Notes: generated by a model from the letters alone, not told the origin. DNA of 64,000 nucleotides from Pseudomonas sp. MYb327 (GCF_040438925.1 NZ_CP159258.1:434001-498000); one strand, 5' to 3'; positions 8,643 through 18,822 are shown, counted from the stretch's first letter. Numbers and translations are program-made.

Positions 8643-11021
8643 CTACTTGGGAAGATCGACCACCACTTGCCCTAGGGTGCCCTCGAAATTAAAGGGCGGG
8701 GTGTAATCATAAGTGACCGGCGTACCCGTATCTGAACCAATGTCCTGGTTTTCCGACAGCGAATACTTAAACGGCGTCGTTCTCTCGATCTTGCCCGAGC
8801 CAACGGCTTTTCCGTCCACCGACAACGTCAAGGTGCCGCTTTTGCCTGGTGCCTTGCCGCCATCATAGGTGAACGCCATTTTCAGTTCGTGATCGCCGGC
8901 GGCCACCGGGTCGTTGCTGGTGACTGAATAACGTTGAACGTCCAGGAAGTTGTGAACACCCGAAAGTTTTCCGTCTTTTATATAGAACGCCCAGCCGCCG
9001 GTATTGCCACCCTGGGTGAAAATCATCCCGTTGGCATTGTCCTTGACGGTGACCTTGGCTGTGATGCTGAAGGATTTGTTCTTCAGGTCAGGCGCTGAAG
9101 CTTCCGGTAGTCCGGTCAGCGCGACCGGGTAGACATAAGTGCTGCGGCCTGCGGCCAGGTTTGGCTTGCCGGTGAGTTCGGAGCTGAAACGCTCCGCGCC
9201 ACGCCAGTCAAGCGGCAACGCTTTGTTGGCCGAGGCCTGGGCCCACCAGAGTGCCTCCATCTCGGCCAGTTTTTCTGGGTTTTCCTTCGCCAGGTCGTGG
9301 GCTTGCGAGAAGTCCTTGTCGAGGTTGTAGAGCTCCCACTTGGATGTCATTGGATCGAACTTGCCGCGCTCCGGCTGCCAAGGTTCGAAGGCCAGCGAGC
9401 CCGCCCACCAGCCATCTTTGTACATGCCGCGATTGACGAACATTTCGAAATACTGGCTGGTACGGAACTCTGGTGCCTTGGTATCCACCAGCGCGTTGAG
9501 GAAGCTGCGCCCTTGAATAGGCGTCTGCGGCGTGCCGTCCACGCTGCGCGGTTCATCGATTCCAGCGGCAGCCAGGATGGTCGGAGCAACGTCGATGATA
9601 TGGGTGAACTGGTTGCGTACTTCACCGCCATGATTAAGTTTGGCCGGCCATTTCACGATCATCGGATTTCGAGTGCCGCCCAGGTGACTGGCAACTTGTT
9701 TCGTCCACTGGAACGGGGTGTTCATTGCGTGCGCCCAACCGGCGGGGAAGTGGTTAAAGTGCTTCTCGGTACCGATTTCATCGATTTGTCCCAGCATCTC
9801 CTCAGTCTTCATTTGATAGGCATTGAAAAACGCGTTCTCGTTCAACGTGCCGTCCATGCTGCCTTCTGCAGACGCACCGTTGTCGCCCACGATGTAGATG
9901 ATCAGTGTGTTGTCAGCGTCGGGCAACGCGGCCACGTAGTCCAGTACCCGGCCGACCTGTTGATCCACTTGATAGCCATAGGCGGCGAACACTTCCATCA
10001 TGCGCTCGTACAGGCGTTTCTGATCCGCATTGAGCGAGTCCCAGGCCGGCAGACTGGCAGGGCGAGCCGTGAGGTCGGTGTTCTGTGGAATGACGCCCAT
10101 TTTCTTCTGACGTTCGAAGACCTGCTCGCGGTAGGCGTCCCAACCCATGTCGAACTTGCCCTTGAATTGATCGATCAGCTCTTTGGGCGCCTGATGGGGA
10201 GCATGCGTCGCAGCCGGGGCGAAATACATGAACCAGGGTTTGTCCGGCTGCACGGATCGGATGGTTTCAAGCCAGTTGATGGCGTGATCGGTGAGATCGA
10301 CACTCAGGTAATAGTCCTTCGCGGTTGGTGTGCCGATCGGGGTCTGGTTCTGGTACAGATAAGGGCGCATCTGATTCGTATCGCCGGCCATGAAGCCGTA
10401 GAAGAAGTCGAACCCCAGCTTGTTGGGCCAATGATCGAACGGCCCCATCGGGCTGGTTTCGTAGATCGGTGTGTTATGGTTTTTCCCGATCCAGGAGGTG
10501 ATGTAGCCATTTTCCCGGAGGATCTCTCCAATGGTCGCCGTGTCCTTGGGAATGATCCCGGTATAGCCATCAAAACCAGTGGCAACCTCGGTGATATTAC
10601 CGGTTCCTGCAACGTGATGATTGCGACCGGTCAACAGCGCGGCCCGTGAAGAAGAGCACACTGCGGTGGTATGGAAGCGGTTGAACAGCGCCCCTTCCTT
10701 GGCCAACTGATCCATCTTAGGTGCCGGTACGCCGCCTCCCGATACCGAAAACTGACCAAAGCCCACATCATCCAGGAGAATCAACAAGACATTCGGTGCG
10801 CCTTTGGGCGCCTTCAGCGGAGCAGGGAACTCCGCCGGGTCGGAATTCAGATATGTGGTGCCCACACTACCTCGGTACTTTTGCTCGGCGTAGGGCAGTA
10901 CCGTCTGCCCCCCCCTGGCTGCTGTACCTTCTTGCGGTGCGTCGGTGGCCAAAGCTGCGGAGCAAAACGCCACCCATAGTGAGGCGCTGACGAATAGTGT
11001 TTTGAGTTTGGGAGTCGCCAT
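8643..11021 (-). CDS. Large arylsulfatase-type sulfatase (792 aa)
   Basis: Signal peptide (1-25), then an alkaline-phosphatase-fold sulfatase domain: NVLLILLDDVGFGQ gives metal ligands D84 and D85, AVCSSSRAALLTGR holds the cysteine to be made formylglycine (C122) and R126. Other fold elements are SWIGKNHNTP, MYFAPAATHAPH and IVGDNGAS. The C-terminal 180 residues form a lectin/LamG-like beta domain (TAKVTVKDNANGMIFTQGG). It hydrolyses sulfate esters in the periplasm or outside the cell. The core reads C-S-S-S-R where C-x-P/A-x-R is usual. No sulfatase-maturing enzyme gene is seen in this window. It is divergent from the DUF1254 gene at 12108. Confidence 0.88.
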   Translation of the reverse strand: MATPKLKTLFVSASLWVAFCSAALATDAPQEGTAARGGQTVLPYAEQKYRGSVGTTYLNSDPAEFPAPLKAPKGAPNVLLILLDDVGFGQFSVSGGGVPAPKMDQLAKEGALFNRFHTTAVCSSSRAALLTGRNHHVAGTGNITEVATGFDGYTGIIPKDTATIGEILRENGYITSWIGKNHNTPIYETSPMGPFDHWPNKLGFDFFYGFMAGDTNQMRPYLYQNQTPIGTPTAKDYYLSVDLTDHAINWLETIRSVQPDKPWFMYFAPAATHAPHQAPKELIDQFKGKFDMGWDAYREQVFERQKKMGVIPQNTDLTARPASLPAWDSLNADQKRLYERMMEVFAAYGYQVDQQVGRVLDYVAALPDADNTLIIYIVGDNGASAEGSMDGTLNENAFFNAYQMKTEEMLGQIDEIGTEKHFNHFPAGWAHAMNTPFQWTKQVASHLGGTRNPMIVKWPAKLNHGGEVRNQFTHIIDVAPTILAAAGIDEPRSVDGTPQTPIQGRSFLNALVDTKAPEFRTSQYFEMFVNRGMYKDGWWAGSLAFEPWQPERGKFDPMTSKWELYNLDKDFSQAHDLAKENPEKLAEMEALWWAQASANKALPLDWRGAERFSSELTGKPNLAAGRSTYVYPVALTGLPEASAPDLKNKSFSITAKVTVKDNANGMIFTQGGNTGGWAFYIKDGKLSGVHNFLDVQRYSVTSNDPVAAGDHELKMAFTYDGGKAPGKSGTLTLSVDGKAVGSGKIERTTPFKYSLSENQDIGSDTGTPVTYDYTPPFNFEGTLGQVVVDLPK

Positions 11022-12107
11022 AACATTACCTTCCCGTCTGGTTTGTCAATGGACTTAAGCACATTGACAGTAGATCAGCACCGGGGGTGGCGCAAACACT
11101 TGGCTGACTATGTGAACGTTGAATTGTTAGTTTTTTCTCACGTAGCAGCACCTGGTGACCGCCGCTAGAGGTAAGGTTGGTACGTACTGTTTAAGTCGAC
11201 AGAGTAGATACTGCTTCCGTCTGGGGTGGCCCAGAGGGTATCAAAGTACTTTGGCGAACACTCGTGATGGTTCTTAGGAAACATCGGGAGGAGCATCCAC
11301 GAAGCGCTTCATTAAAGATGAACGTCGAGACCAAAGTGCTTTACTTTTCGAGAGCCTCGACGACTAGATCAACGATACCCCGCTGGTGCGTTAGTCAGCA
11401 TCTCGCTGGCACTGCATCTCTGCCTTCTGGTGATCCGAATAGCGATGCATTAATGATTCATCTGTGCGCGTGCCCACGGTCTAAAAATAGCGCTCTACGT
11501 TGTGATCAGCGGGTAGTGGGGCTCTTTTGAACAACAAAAAAGTCGTCCATGGTCTATTTTTTCGCTTCTTGGCAGTGGTTTCATTGCGAGTGAAAGTCTA
11601 GAACATAATTACGATGTGCTCTATTTGCTATGCTGTTCTTCGCGAGAGTCATTTGATACGAGTATACGGTATGACCAACCTCTGAAATTTTCGTCCATTG
11701 GCTCAACACCAACTCACGGCCAGTTTTGAATTGCTACCTGTATTAGTCAATAGGCAGTTATGGGTCGAACCTATAAGTGATGTAAGTGCAATTGCGGTTA
11801 CTTAACCATTTATTGCAATCAGCATTATTCGGCACTTGCATCGGGCTTAAACCTTGACTGCCGAGCATTTCACGACTGGACAATGCAGAGCAGCTCAATT
11901 CGACTCGTTGCTGCGTAACTGTAAAGCTTCATTCACCGCTCTAGCCCAGAGAAACGTTGCAGATTGGTCACAATTGCCTACGCTTTGCATTTGGTGGCCC
12001 CCATGATGGACTTCTTGCTGCCGAATGGTGGCAGGCCTTCAATCAGCCGGCGGCATTACTGGAGCGTTGACACGCTCAATTTGAATTTTTTGCAAGGAGC
12101 GATTTCG
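11022..12107. other. Long divergent intergenic region with debris
   Basis: Over 1 kb between the divergent sulfatase (minus) and DUF1254 gene (plus). Apart from the short transposase-like remnant at 11299-11394, I see no supported gene. It presumably holds promoters for both neighbours; no clear operator was recognised. Confidence 0.6.
11299..11394 (+). pseudogene. Possible IS1182-type transposase N-terminal remnant
   Basis: Frame reads TKRFIKDERRDQSALLFESL, then DD, a TAG, INDTPLVR and another TAG. The pattern (K)RFI-x-E-R-x-Q-x-L-L-x-E-x-LDD-I-x-P-VR is that of the first 35 residues of IS1182-group transposases. No start codon and nothing of the rest of the gene remain. Short and damaged, so only suggestive. 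Confidence 0.4.
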
Positions 12108-13214
12108 ATGAAGTTACTGGCACCGACTACTGTCCTGTTGAGTCTGTTGGCAATGAGTATCCATGCGGCACAGGCCGAGGAGAAAACGCCTCTGCTTAGC
12201 CTGGATGCTGCCCGTCAATTGGAAACTACGTTGGTAGGACAAAAGAATGTGGCTGTCACACCAGAAAATTTCGCTTTCTCCACACTGGATGAGTCAATGC
12301 AGAACGAGGTGAAACTCGGAGCGACTAACAAGTTTTACAACCACCGCAAACCCATGGAACTCGACAAGCAGCCAGCAGTGTTGATGAATCGCGATACGCT
12401 GTACTCCTTCGCCATCATCGACGCGTCTCACGGCGCCACCATCCATGTGCCCAAGGGCGATGGCCGTTACACCTCGGTGCACGTCATGCAGCACGACCAC
12501 GTCACCGACAACGTCTACTACGGCGAGGGTGAATACACCATCGACCCGAAAACCGTCACCAATTTCGTCGTGGTCAATATCCGTACACAAGTAAACCCCA
12601 ATGATCCAGCCGATGTGGCGAAGGCTAATGCCATCCAGGATCAGTACAAGGTCAGTTTTCCAGCCGGCTACACGCCAAAAGCCTTCAAGGCCATTGACTG
12701 GAACCAGGAGCAACTGAAGCAAGTTAAAGCGCACTACGTGAAGGTGGCCGACACCCGTGGGGTAAGCAAAACCATGGGGGCTCGTGGCACCATTCCACAG
12801 GATGACATCAACGTCGGTGTGGCAGTGGCGACCGGGCTGCTGCCTGATCAGCACGCCTGGTATTCCTTCAAGTCATACAAGGTCAAGAAAGACACCTGCT
12901 ACACCGCGAATTACCCCGTGCCTGGCATGGCCAACCCGCAGCTGGGTTTCTATTCCATGACGATTTACGGGAATGATCTTTACCTGCACACCGAGGAGGG
13001 CTCCAGCCTTTCGAACCACGAGATCGTGCCCAACAAGGATGGCAAGACCTTCACCCTGCACTTTGGCAGTCCGCAAAGCTGCGGCAAGGATGCAGCGAAC
13101 TTGCTGACCGCACCCACGGACAATTGGACACTCGCGTTCCGGGTCTATATGCCCGACAAGTCGGTTCAGAACAACGAGTACAAACTGCCGGAGCCAAAGC
13201 CTTTCAGCCAGTGA
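12108..13214 (+). CDS. DUF1254/DUF1214 periplasmic protein
   Basis: A 368-aa exported protein. Start at 12108 chosen because GCAAGGAGC lies 9 bases upstream and MKLLAPTTVLLSLLAMS then forms a signal peptide ending at AQAEE. Family hallmarks are VLMNRDTLYSFAIID (DUF1254 part) and GFYSMTIYGNDLYL with TLHFGSPQSC and DNWTLAFRVY (DUF1214 part). Two cysteines (DTCYTANY and QSCGKD) are shared with the 14147 paralogue and could pair. The reaction carried out by the family is not known. An outer-membrane barrel gene follows after 23 bp, so the two are probably one transcript. Confidence 0.85.
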   Translation: MKLLAPTTVLLSLLAMSIHAAQAEEKTPLLSLDAARQLETTLVGQKNVAVTPENFAFSTLDESMQNEVKLGATNKFYNHRKPMELDKQPAVLMNRDTLYSFAIIDASHGATIHVPKGDGRYTSVHVMQHDHVTDNVYYGEGEYTIDPKTVTNFVVVNIRTQVNPNDPADVAKANAIQDQYKVSFPAGYTPKAFKAIDWNQEQLKQVKAHYVKVADTRGVSKTMGARGTIPQDDINVGVAVATGLLPDQHAWYSFKSYKVKKDTCYTANYPVPGMANPQLGFYSMTIYGNDLYLHTEEGSSLSNHEIVPNKDGKTFTLHFGSPQSCGKDAANLLTAPTDNWTLAFRVYMPDKSVQNNEYKLPEPKPFSQ

Positions 13215-13237
13215 TCATTGACCTATAGGGGCGAAGT

Positions 13238-14059
13238 ATGGGGATGGATAAACAATGCTGGAGCAGGGGGGCGACGCTCGTCGCTATCCTGGGGTTCATG
13301 CCGGGGGCTCAGGCAGAGGACTCGGCAGAGCTGGCCAAGAAAGCGCTTAATCCGGTCGCGGCCATGTACAGCCTGCCGGTGCAGTACAACTGGGATCAGA
13401 AGATAGGCCCGACCGGTGACGGCATGCACAGCGTCACCAATATTCAACCGGTGCTGCCGTTTTCATTAAATGATGACTGGAATCTCATCTCTCGCACCAT
13501 CCTGCCGGTCATCGACCAGCACGGCTTGGCACCCAATGGCGCGGCGGACAAATCGGGTGTCGGAGACATCACCCAGAGTTTTTTCTTTTCGCCCAAACAA
13601 CCCACTGACAGTGGCTGGATACTCGGGGTGGGCCCGGCGATATTGATTCCTACCGGCAGCGACGAGTTACTCGGTAACGAGCAATGGGGGATCGGCCCGA
13701 CCGCCGTTGCCTTGAAGCAGGAAAACGGCTGGACGCACGGCATTCTGGCCAATCACATCTGGGGATTGGAAGGTAGTCCGCCGGATGACAAGGACAAGGT
13801 TAACCAAACGTTCCTGCAACCCTTCCTGTCCTACACCACCAGCACCTTCACCACGTGGGGGGTGAACTCCGAGTCAACCTACAACTGGCAATCACGCGAA
13901 TGGTCGGTGCCGGTCAACCTGATGGTCACGCAACTACTAAAAATCGGCGGCCAGCCCCTGACGCTGCAAGCGGGGCCGCGTTACTGGGTCGACAGCCCTG
14001 ACGATGGCCCGCAAGGTTGGGGTTTTCGTTTCGCTGTCACCTTGTTGTTCCCACGCTGA
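13238..14059 (+). CDS. Outer-membrane beta-barrel protein, transporter-like
   Basis: A 273-aa protein with signal peptide (ending near AQAED) and alternating amphipathic strands finishing in GWGFRFAVTLLFPR, with a C-terminal aromatic-rich strand as in outer-membrane barrels. Motifs PVQYNWDQKIGPTGDG, GDITQSFFFSPK and ESTYNWQSREWSVPVNL place it with the MetA-like, putative transporter proteins often found next to aromatic or envelope genes. The ATG is preceded by GGGGCGAAGT. The protein at 36202-37065 is a distant paralogue with the same YDWETDQWTIPINL element. Substrate unknown. Confidence 0.75.
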   Translation: MGMDKQCWSRGATLVAILGFMPGAQAEDSAELAKKALNPVAAMYSLPVQYNWDQKIGPTGDGMHSVTNIQPVLPFSLNDDWNLISRTILPVIDQHGLAPNGAADKSGVGDITQSFFFSPKQPTDSGWILGVGPAILIPTGSDELLGNEQWGIGPTAVALKQENGWTHGILANHIWGLEGSPPDDKDKVNQTFLQPFLSYTTSTFTTWGVNSESTYNWQSREWSVPVNLMVTQLLKIGGQPLTLQAGPRYWVDSPDDGPQGWGFRFAVTLLFPR

Positions 14060-14066
14060 AAAAGCA

Positions 14067-14101
14067 CTTTGGCCAGCGGGTGTCACTCCCGCTGGCCAAA
14101 G
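14067..14101. terminator. Bidirectional terminator between convergent genes
   Basis: A perfect 14-bp stem (CTTTGGCCAGCGGG and complement) with 7-base loop. The minus strand continues into TGCTTTTT, the plus strand into CTGTTT. It separates the barrel gene from the convergent DUF1254 gene. Confidence 0.88.
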
Positions 14102-14146
14102 CTGTTTAAAGGGTTTGCAGCGTTTTCAGCCCTGAAGCGATACCGC

Positions 14147-15160
14147 CTAGTTGACAGCAGTCGGTTCCGGTATGGCGTACTTGCCACTGATAACACTTTC
14201 GCCAGGACGATAGATGCGCATGCCGAGGTACCAGTTATCGCCCGGTGTCGGCAGCCAATTCGCCACCTCCCCACATTTTGCCTTCGGCCCGTAGTGCACC
14301 GTAAAGGTTCCGTCGTCGTTGAAGTGCATCGCTCGATTGTTCAGGTTGGAGTCTTCGCTTTTCAGGTATTTATCGGCTCCATACATCGTGAAGGAAAAGA
14401 ACCCGCCCTCCAGAATCTCGGGCTTGGCATAGGTCGCCTTGTAGCATTTGTCGCCACTCAAACCGTAATCACGGTAGAGGTACACGGCATCTTTCGCCGG
14501 CAGCAGCCCCAGTGCAACTGACGCACTGAGTCGAAGCATTTCCGGCTTGATGACCCCACGAGCGCCTGACGTGTCGTTGAAATTCGTTAGCTTGGCGGCC
14601 TCTTTTTGATATTCGGAGCGCAGTTTCATACGGCTGGCGTCATCCCAGTCGACGATTTTGTATTCCTTCGGCACGGTGCCTTTTGGCCAATTGACCTTGA
14701 TGCCATCCTGAAGCGTTTTGACGTTTTGGGTATCGGCAGGATCGTTCGGATTGATCTGTGTACGCATGACCACCGCAGCAAACTCGGTTTTTGACTTGAT
14801 CTCAAATGTCCCCGGCGCGTAGAAAACCTGATCGGTAAAATCGTCGTTCTGCATGATCATGGCCGACTGATAACGATTATCGGCTGATTTCGGCAAGGTG
14901 ATGGTTGTACCCTCGGGCACGTAAAACACACCAAATGAATACACCGTGTCACGGTTCATGGTGACCGCAGGCTGCTTGTCCAAGGGCATAAGCGCCCTGT
15001 CGTGGCGAAAGGCGTTTGACCCCACATCTTTGACGATATTTTTATAGGATTCGTCCACTTCGGCGCGGGAGTAGTTGTCAGGTGTCACCAGCTGCCCAGC
15101 GTGTGCAGTGGCCGTTCCCAATAGGGTTGTACAGAGCAAAATCTTTCTCATGCCTATCAT
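14147..15160 (-). CDS. DUF1254/DUF1214 periplasmic protein, shorter paralogue
   Basis: A 337-aa exported protein. I start at MIGMRKILLCTTLLG because AAAGGA lies 8 bases before and a signal peptide (to AHAGQ) follows; 11 upstream codons in frame lack that. It shares VTMNRDTVYSFGVF, VMRTQINPNDPAD, SGARGVIKP, GGFFSFTMYGADKYL and DNWYLGMRIYRPG with the 12108 protein, including the two cysteines (DKCYKATY and AKCGEV), but lacks about 30 N-terminal residues of that paralogue. Convergent with 13238. Function unknown. Confidence 0.85.
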   Translation of the reverse strand: MIGMRKILLCTTLLGTATAHAGQLVTPDNYSRAEVDESYKNIVKDVGSNAFRHDRALMPLDKQPAVTMNRDTVYSFGVFYVPEGTTITLPKSADNRYQSAMIMQNDDFTDQVFYAPGTFEIKSKTEFAAVVMRTQINPNDPADTQNVKTLQDGIKVNWPKGTVPKEYKIVDWDDASRMKLRSEYQKEAAKLTNFNDTSGARGVIKPEMLRLSASVALGLLPAKDAVYLYRDYGLSGDKCYKATYAKPEILEGGFFSFTMYGADKYLKSEDSNLNNRAMHFNDDGTFTVHYGPKAKCGEVANWLPTPGDNWYLGMRIYRPGESVISGKYAIPEPTAVN

Positions 15161-15439
15161 TGGTTCTATTCCTTTATTTCCCATCGACTGCAATTAAAAG
15201 TAGATGCAAATCTGGCGATGCGTGTCGACTAGGTTTTCGAGTTTGCGTGAAGAAGGTGCGAGTGACCTCCAGCCCGAAGCGTAGTCTAGAAATGAGATAG
15301 AGCAGGGCATGCCGACTGCTATACAGGTGCGTCGGATTGATGGTCATCAGCGGATTTAACCGCTGCAAATAGGCTAAGAGCTCCTTTGCAGCACCGCAAC
15401 CTAGCGTTCAGAGTGCCGTAAAATAAGCGATAGTAACCA

Positions 15440-15760
15440 ATGTCACATTCCAAATCCGATTTCACGGAACGACTGCTCATCGATGCAAAAATATGCAAAG
15501 GAGTGCGAATTTTTGATGTGCGTTGCGGCTCTGGAAACTTTACGTTCTGCTCGCAGCACTGGTAGGAAATACTGGGGATGTATTGGGAGTTCTACATGAT
15601 ACCAAATCACTCAGCATTACGTGTCAACGTCCCTCCGCTGAGAGCCATGCAGTACCGAAACTCAACGAATCTAACCTGCTTGGCCTTCCCAATTCATTAG
15701 GTGGATTTGAAGCGGTTGTTGGTCGGCGAGTGCTGAGTATCAAGTCAAATCAGCGCTGGC
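15440..15760 (+). pseudogene. SAM-dependent methyltransferase remnant (frameshifted)
   Basis: ATG at 15440 opens MSHSKSDFTERLLIDAKICK, then VRIFDVRCGSGNF, the SAM-binding motif I of class I methyltransferases. The frame then stops at TAG, while the next frame continues LLAALVGNTGDVLGVLHDTK, SLSITCQRPSAES, NLLGLPNSLGGFEAVVGRRV. After VVGRRVL the similarity ends, leaving motif I to motif IV and no C-terminal half. So one frameshift plus truncation. Bases 15161-15439 hold nothing I can support. Confidence 0.7.
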
Positions 15761-15807
15761 CATATTTATCGCCTCCAGCGCTGATTAGCTGATCCTGTTC
15801 TAGATCA

Positions 15808-17298
15808 TTATTTCACCTTGACGACATCGTCCGGCTTCCAGGTTTGGTCATAGAACGCGTCTTCCGCGCCATAGAGACGCAAGGCAACCAGGAAGTTACG
15901 ACCGGGAATGGTCTGGATGAACGCGGAGTCCGCGACATCAGCAGGCTTGTCCGGCCCGAACCAGATTTCGATGGAGCCGTCCGCCTGCTTGGGAATGTCG
16001 TAATAACCATTGGTAGAGGGCATCAGCTGTTTGGTCTGCGGCATGGTGCCGTCGGTGATGTTGTAGGCCGTGACGGCCCAGAACAGCGCAGCCGGGGCAT
16101 TCGGCGGCAAACGCAGTTTATAGGTGCTGGCACCTTCCAGGTATTTCCCGTCCTTGTCGCGAGCGGTGAACGGGTATTTGGAACCGGCGCCAGTGGTGTG
16201 CATCACCATCGCCGGTGCCGACGAATAGGCGAACTGGAAGAAGTTGGCGCGCTGGCTCACGTCCAGGTAACTGTCCTGCATCCACTCCGCCGTGCCGCCT
16301 GCCCAGGTGTTCTCGTACTGGCGATCCGCATAGTAGAGATTACGCTTGTCCTCACGCCCTAACTGGCGGTTAGCCAGGATCATTCGAGGCGCCATCTCGA
16401 CCGCCTTTTTCAGCAGGGCCTGCTGCTGCTCGGTTGGCTTGAACGGCTCGCCCTTGATGATACCGATGGAGGCCAGCACTCCCCGTAACTCAGGATCAAT
16501 CGCCTCTACCGGCTCATAGTCGACAAACGCCTTCAACTTATTCCAATACTCGTTGTCCGTCGGATACATCATGTCCAACGCCTTGCCGCTGGCGTCGGGG
16601 AACTCCATGGGCTTGGCATCCTTCTCCGTTGCCCACAGTGGGTAGACGCGTGTGGTCTCGGCAGACTTGACCGCAGGTGCCGGGTCAGGCTTTCCCTCAC
16701 CCTTGGCCATGACGGTGCGAAAAAACAGGAACACGTTATAGGTGCGCGACTTGACGGCAAAATAGCTGGACGGCACAGGCCCGGTGTAGTCCGGTGGCAA
16801 AATCAAGTACAGACCACCCCGCGCGCGGTCTGGCCCCACAGCACCGACGTCGGTGAGCGTGCGCTGGAAGAAGTCGGTGAACATGCCGATGACGTTAGGT
16901 GGCGCCTTGACCACCAGCGGCCCGGTTTTCTTCAGATCCAGATAGCTCATGGAATAGATCACGTCAGCATTCGGCGTCGGCACCATGGCACGAGAGTCCA
17001 TACGCTGCTTCCAAATTGGCAGCACGTTGTAGCCACTTCCGAATGCTTTCTCCGATCCGTCACGCAAGCCAATGACATTGAGTGCAGGCAGCATGGTCAT
17101 GTACGCGTGAATTGCGCGCTGGTAGTACAGCTCGTCACGCAGGGATTCGGCCTCTTTCGGATCGAGCCAATTGCCATTGTTAAGTTGTTTGATCAGTGGT
17201 GAAGCTGGTGCGCTGTCTGCCGCGTAAACGCTTGGCACCAGTAGCAAAGCTGCGACCAGTGCCGAGACGGCGAATCTCCGTTGCTGATATAAAGCCAT
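15808..17298 (-). CDS. DUF1254/DUF1214 periplasmic protein, long form
   Basis: A 496-aa exported protein. Start at 17298 (MALYQQRRFAVSALVAALLL) is chosen for CAGGAGAAC 5 bases upstream and the signal peptide to VYAADS; the twelve codons before it lack both. DUF1254 features: RAIHAYMTMLPALNVIGL and VPTPNADVIYSMSYLDLK; DUF1214 features: STYKLRLPPNAPAALFWAVT, TAYNITDGTMP, SIEIWFGPDKP and FLVALRLYGAEDAFYD. It lies 60 bp downstream of another family member on the same strand, so co-transcription is likely. Family function is not established. Confidence 0.85.
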   Translation of the reverse strand: MALYQQRRFAVSALVAALLLVPSVYAADSAPASPLIKQLNNGNWLDPKEAESLRDELYYQRAIHAYMTMLPALNVIGLRDGSEKAFGSGYNVLPIWKQRMDSRAMVPTPNADVIYSMSYLDLKKTGPLVVKAPPNVIGMFTDFFQRTLTDVGAVGPDRARGGLYLILPPDYTGPVPSSYFAVKSRTYNVFLFFRTVMAKGEGKPDPAPAVKSAETTRVYPLWATEKDAKPMEFPDASGKALDMMYPTDNEYWNKLKAFVDYEPVEAIDPELRGVLASIGIIKGEPFKPTEQQQALLKKAVEMAPRMILANRQLGREDKRNLYYADRQYENTWAGGTAEWMQDSYLDVSQRANFFQFAYSSAPAMVMHTTGAGSKYPFTARDKDGKYLEGASTYKLRLPPNAPAALFWAVTAYNITDGTMPQTKQLMPSTNGYYDIPKQADGSIEIWFGPDKPADVADSAFIQTIPGRNFLVALRLYGAEDAFYDQTWKPDDVVKVK

Positions 17299-17358
17299 TA
17301 CCGTTCTCCTGAACACGATTGAGTGGAGCAGCAAATACGCTGCTGCACAGTCACGGCG

Positions 17359-18822
17359 TCATTTAATTTTCTTGATCACCGGAGGCTTCCAGCTGCCATC
17401 AAGGATCGCCTGTTGACCCCAGTAAGCGCGGATGTAGAGCGAGATGTTTTCTTTCGGTGAAGGCAGCCAGTTGGCTTCTTTGTCCTTGCCCGGTGAAGTC
17501 GGCCCGACATACAGCGTCAGCGAACCATCGGCGTTGCGCACCAGATCTTTGTTTTTGGTGCCCAAAGAGTAACGTTTGAGCGGGTTGTCGCTGAACAGGT
17601 GTTGTTTGTTATATAGCGTCAGCGACCAGAAGCCTTGGACTGGTGGTTCCTCGCCCTTGGCGAACGTGATTTCATAGCCATGGCTGCCATTGAGCTGGGC
17701 ACCGGCGCCATCGAAGTCGGTGTAGTAGTACTGGGTCTCGGTGGGACGGTTGTCGAACATGTTCGACTTGGATGTTCCGGTGCGATTGAAATAGTCCACT
17801 CCCCACTGTGCATTATTGGCTGAGCGGTTCCAGCCATTGCCCGCCGGACGACCGTTATGTTTCCACTCGAAGAACGGCTTGATTACCTCTTGTTCGGTTT
17901 GCGTGGCCACCTCCACAAGCACTTTTTTGATCGCCGGGTCTTTCGCGGCGGCATCCATCAATTGGCGGAACTGTGCGTACATCGCCTCTTCTCCCGGCAG
18001 GGGCGGAACCATGTCTAATACCTGCGGAAGCTCATCGAAAAACTTCTCCGGGATAACCCAATGGGTTTCTCCCGCCTTGGCGGACGTGGCATTTGGATTT
18101 GGGATGATCGGCGCTTTCTTCCAGTCGACGGTTTTCATCTTGCCGTCGAATTCAGAAAGCGGGTAGAAAACGATCTGATTAAGTTTTTCCTGGATGGCCA
18201 CTCGATCTTCAGGCGTATCGTCCATGAACACCCGTGGTATGGCGTTGGCCAATGCAGTCGGGCTACGAAGAATCCCTTCAATCCCCTCGGGCTTTTCGCC
18301 CTTCCAGTTAGGGCCTACCAGCAAGTAGAAACCTGGTTTGGTGTTGTAGGGTTTGCCCACCTCGCCAAACTGGTCGGTGCGCTGGTCATACAACGCATAG
18401 ACCCAGAACCGGTCACCGAAGTCTGGCACCTGGGCCACGACGGGATGTTCGTCTAGTGAGAAAAAGCCCAGGCCGTAAGTCACGTCCTGGTTCGGGCAGG
18501 TGACAAAGGTTTCGGACGGCTCGATGTAGTCATGCAACATGCTCAGCCGGCCGAATGGCGCCACCGGCAGGATGCCGCCCAGCAAGCCTGGCTGGGGTGC
18601 CTTGGTGATGGTCTGGCTGCGGTTGAGCTGGTTCACCATTGGCCAGCCCCAGACATATGCCATGCGCGCAATAGTCTTCGCATACTCAGTGTGCATAACC
18701 ACGTCACTGGTAGGCTGTGTCAGATTCGCGAAACTGGTTTGCTGTAGTTCCTGCGCATGGACAGGGGCATTAAACGCCAGAAAAACCACGGCTACGGATA
18801 GTGCTTTCAATGTATGGGGCAT
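17359..18822 (-). CDS. DUF1254/DUF1214 periplasmic protein, long form
   Basis: A 487-aa exported protein with signal peptide to [20 protein letters not shown] and [19 protein letters not shown] are the DUF1254 elements; [40 protein letters not shown] and [19 protein letters not shown] are the DUF1214 elements. AGAGGAAATC precedes the ATG. First gene of a probable two-gene transcript with 15808. Many members of this family are found beside sulfatases, HAD hydrolases and multihaem cytochromes, as here, but no reaction is known. Confidence 0.87.
   Translation of the reverse strand: MPHTLKALSVAVVFLAFNAPVHAQELQQTSFANLTQPTSDVVMHTEYAKTIARMAYVWGWPMVNQLNRSQTITKAPQPGLLGGILPVAPFGRLSMLHDYIEPSETFVTCPNQDVTYGLGFFSLDEHPVVAQVPDFGDRFWVYALYDQRTDQFGEVGKPYNTKPGFYLLVGPNWKGEKPEGIEGILRSPTALANAIPRVFMDDTPEDRVAIQEKLNQIVFYPLSEFDGKMKTVDWKKAPIIPNPNATSAKAGETHWVIPEKFFDELPQVLDMVPPLPGEEAMYAQFRQLMDAAAKDPAIKKVLVEVATQTEQEVIKPFFEWKHNGRPAGNGWNRSANNAQWGVDYFNRTGTSKSNMFDNRPTETQYYYTDFDGAGAQLNGSHGYEITFAKGEEPPVQGFWSLTLYNKQHLFSDNPLKRYSLGTKNKDLVRNADGSLTLYVGPTSPGKDKEANWLPSPKENISLYIRAYWGQQAILDGSWKPPVIKKIK

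Noticed and set aside
9297..10649. 450-codon plus-strand frame
   Set aside because: Lies opposite the large sulfatase gene, whose motifs (DD metal ligands, CSSSR) are clear; a third-position GC shadow.
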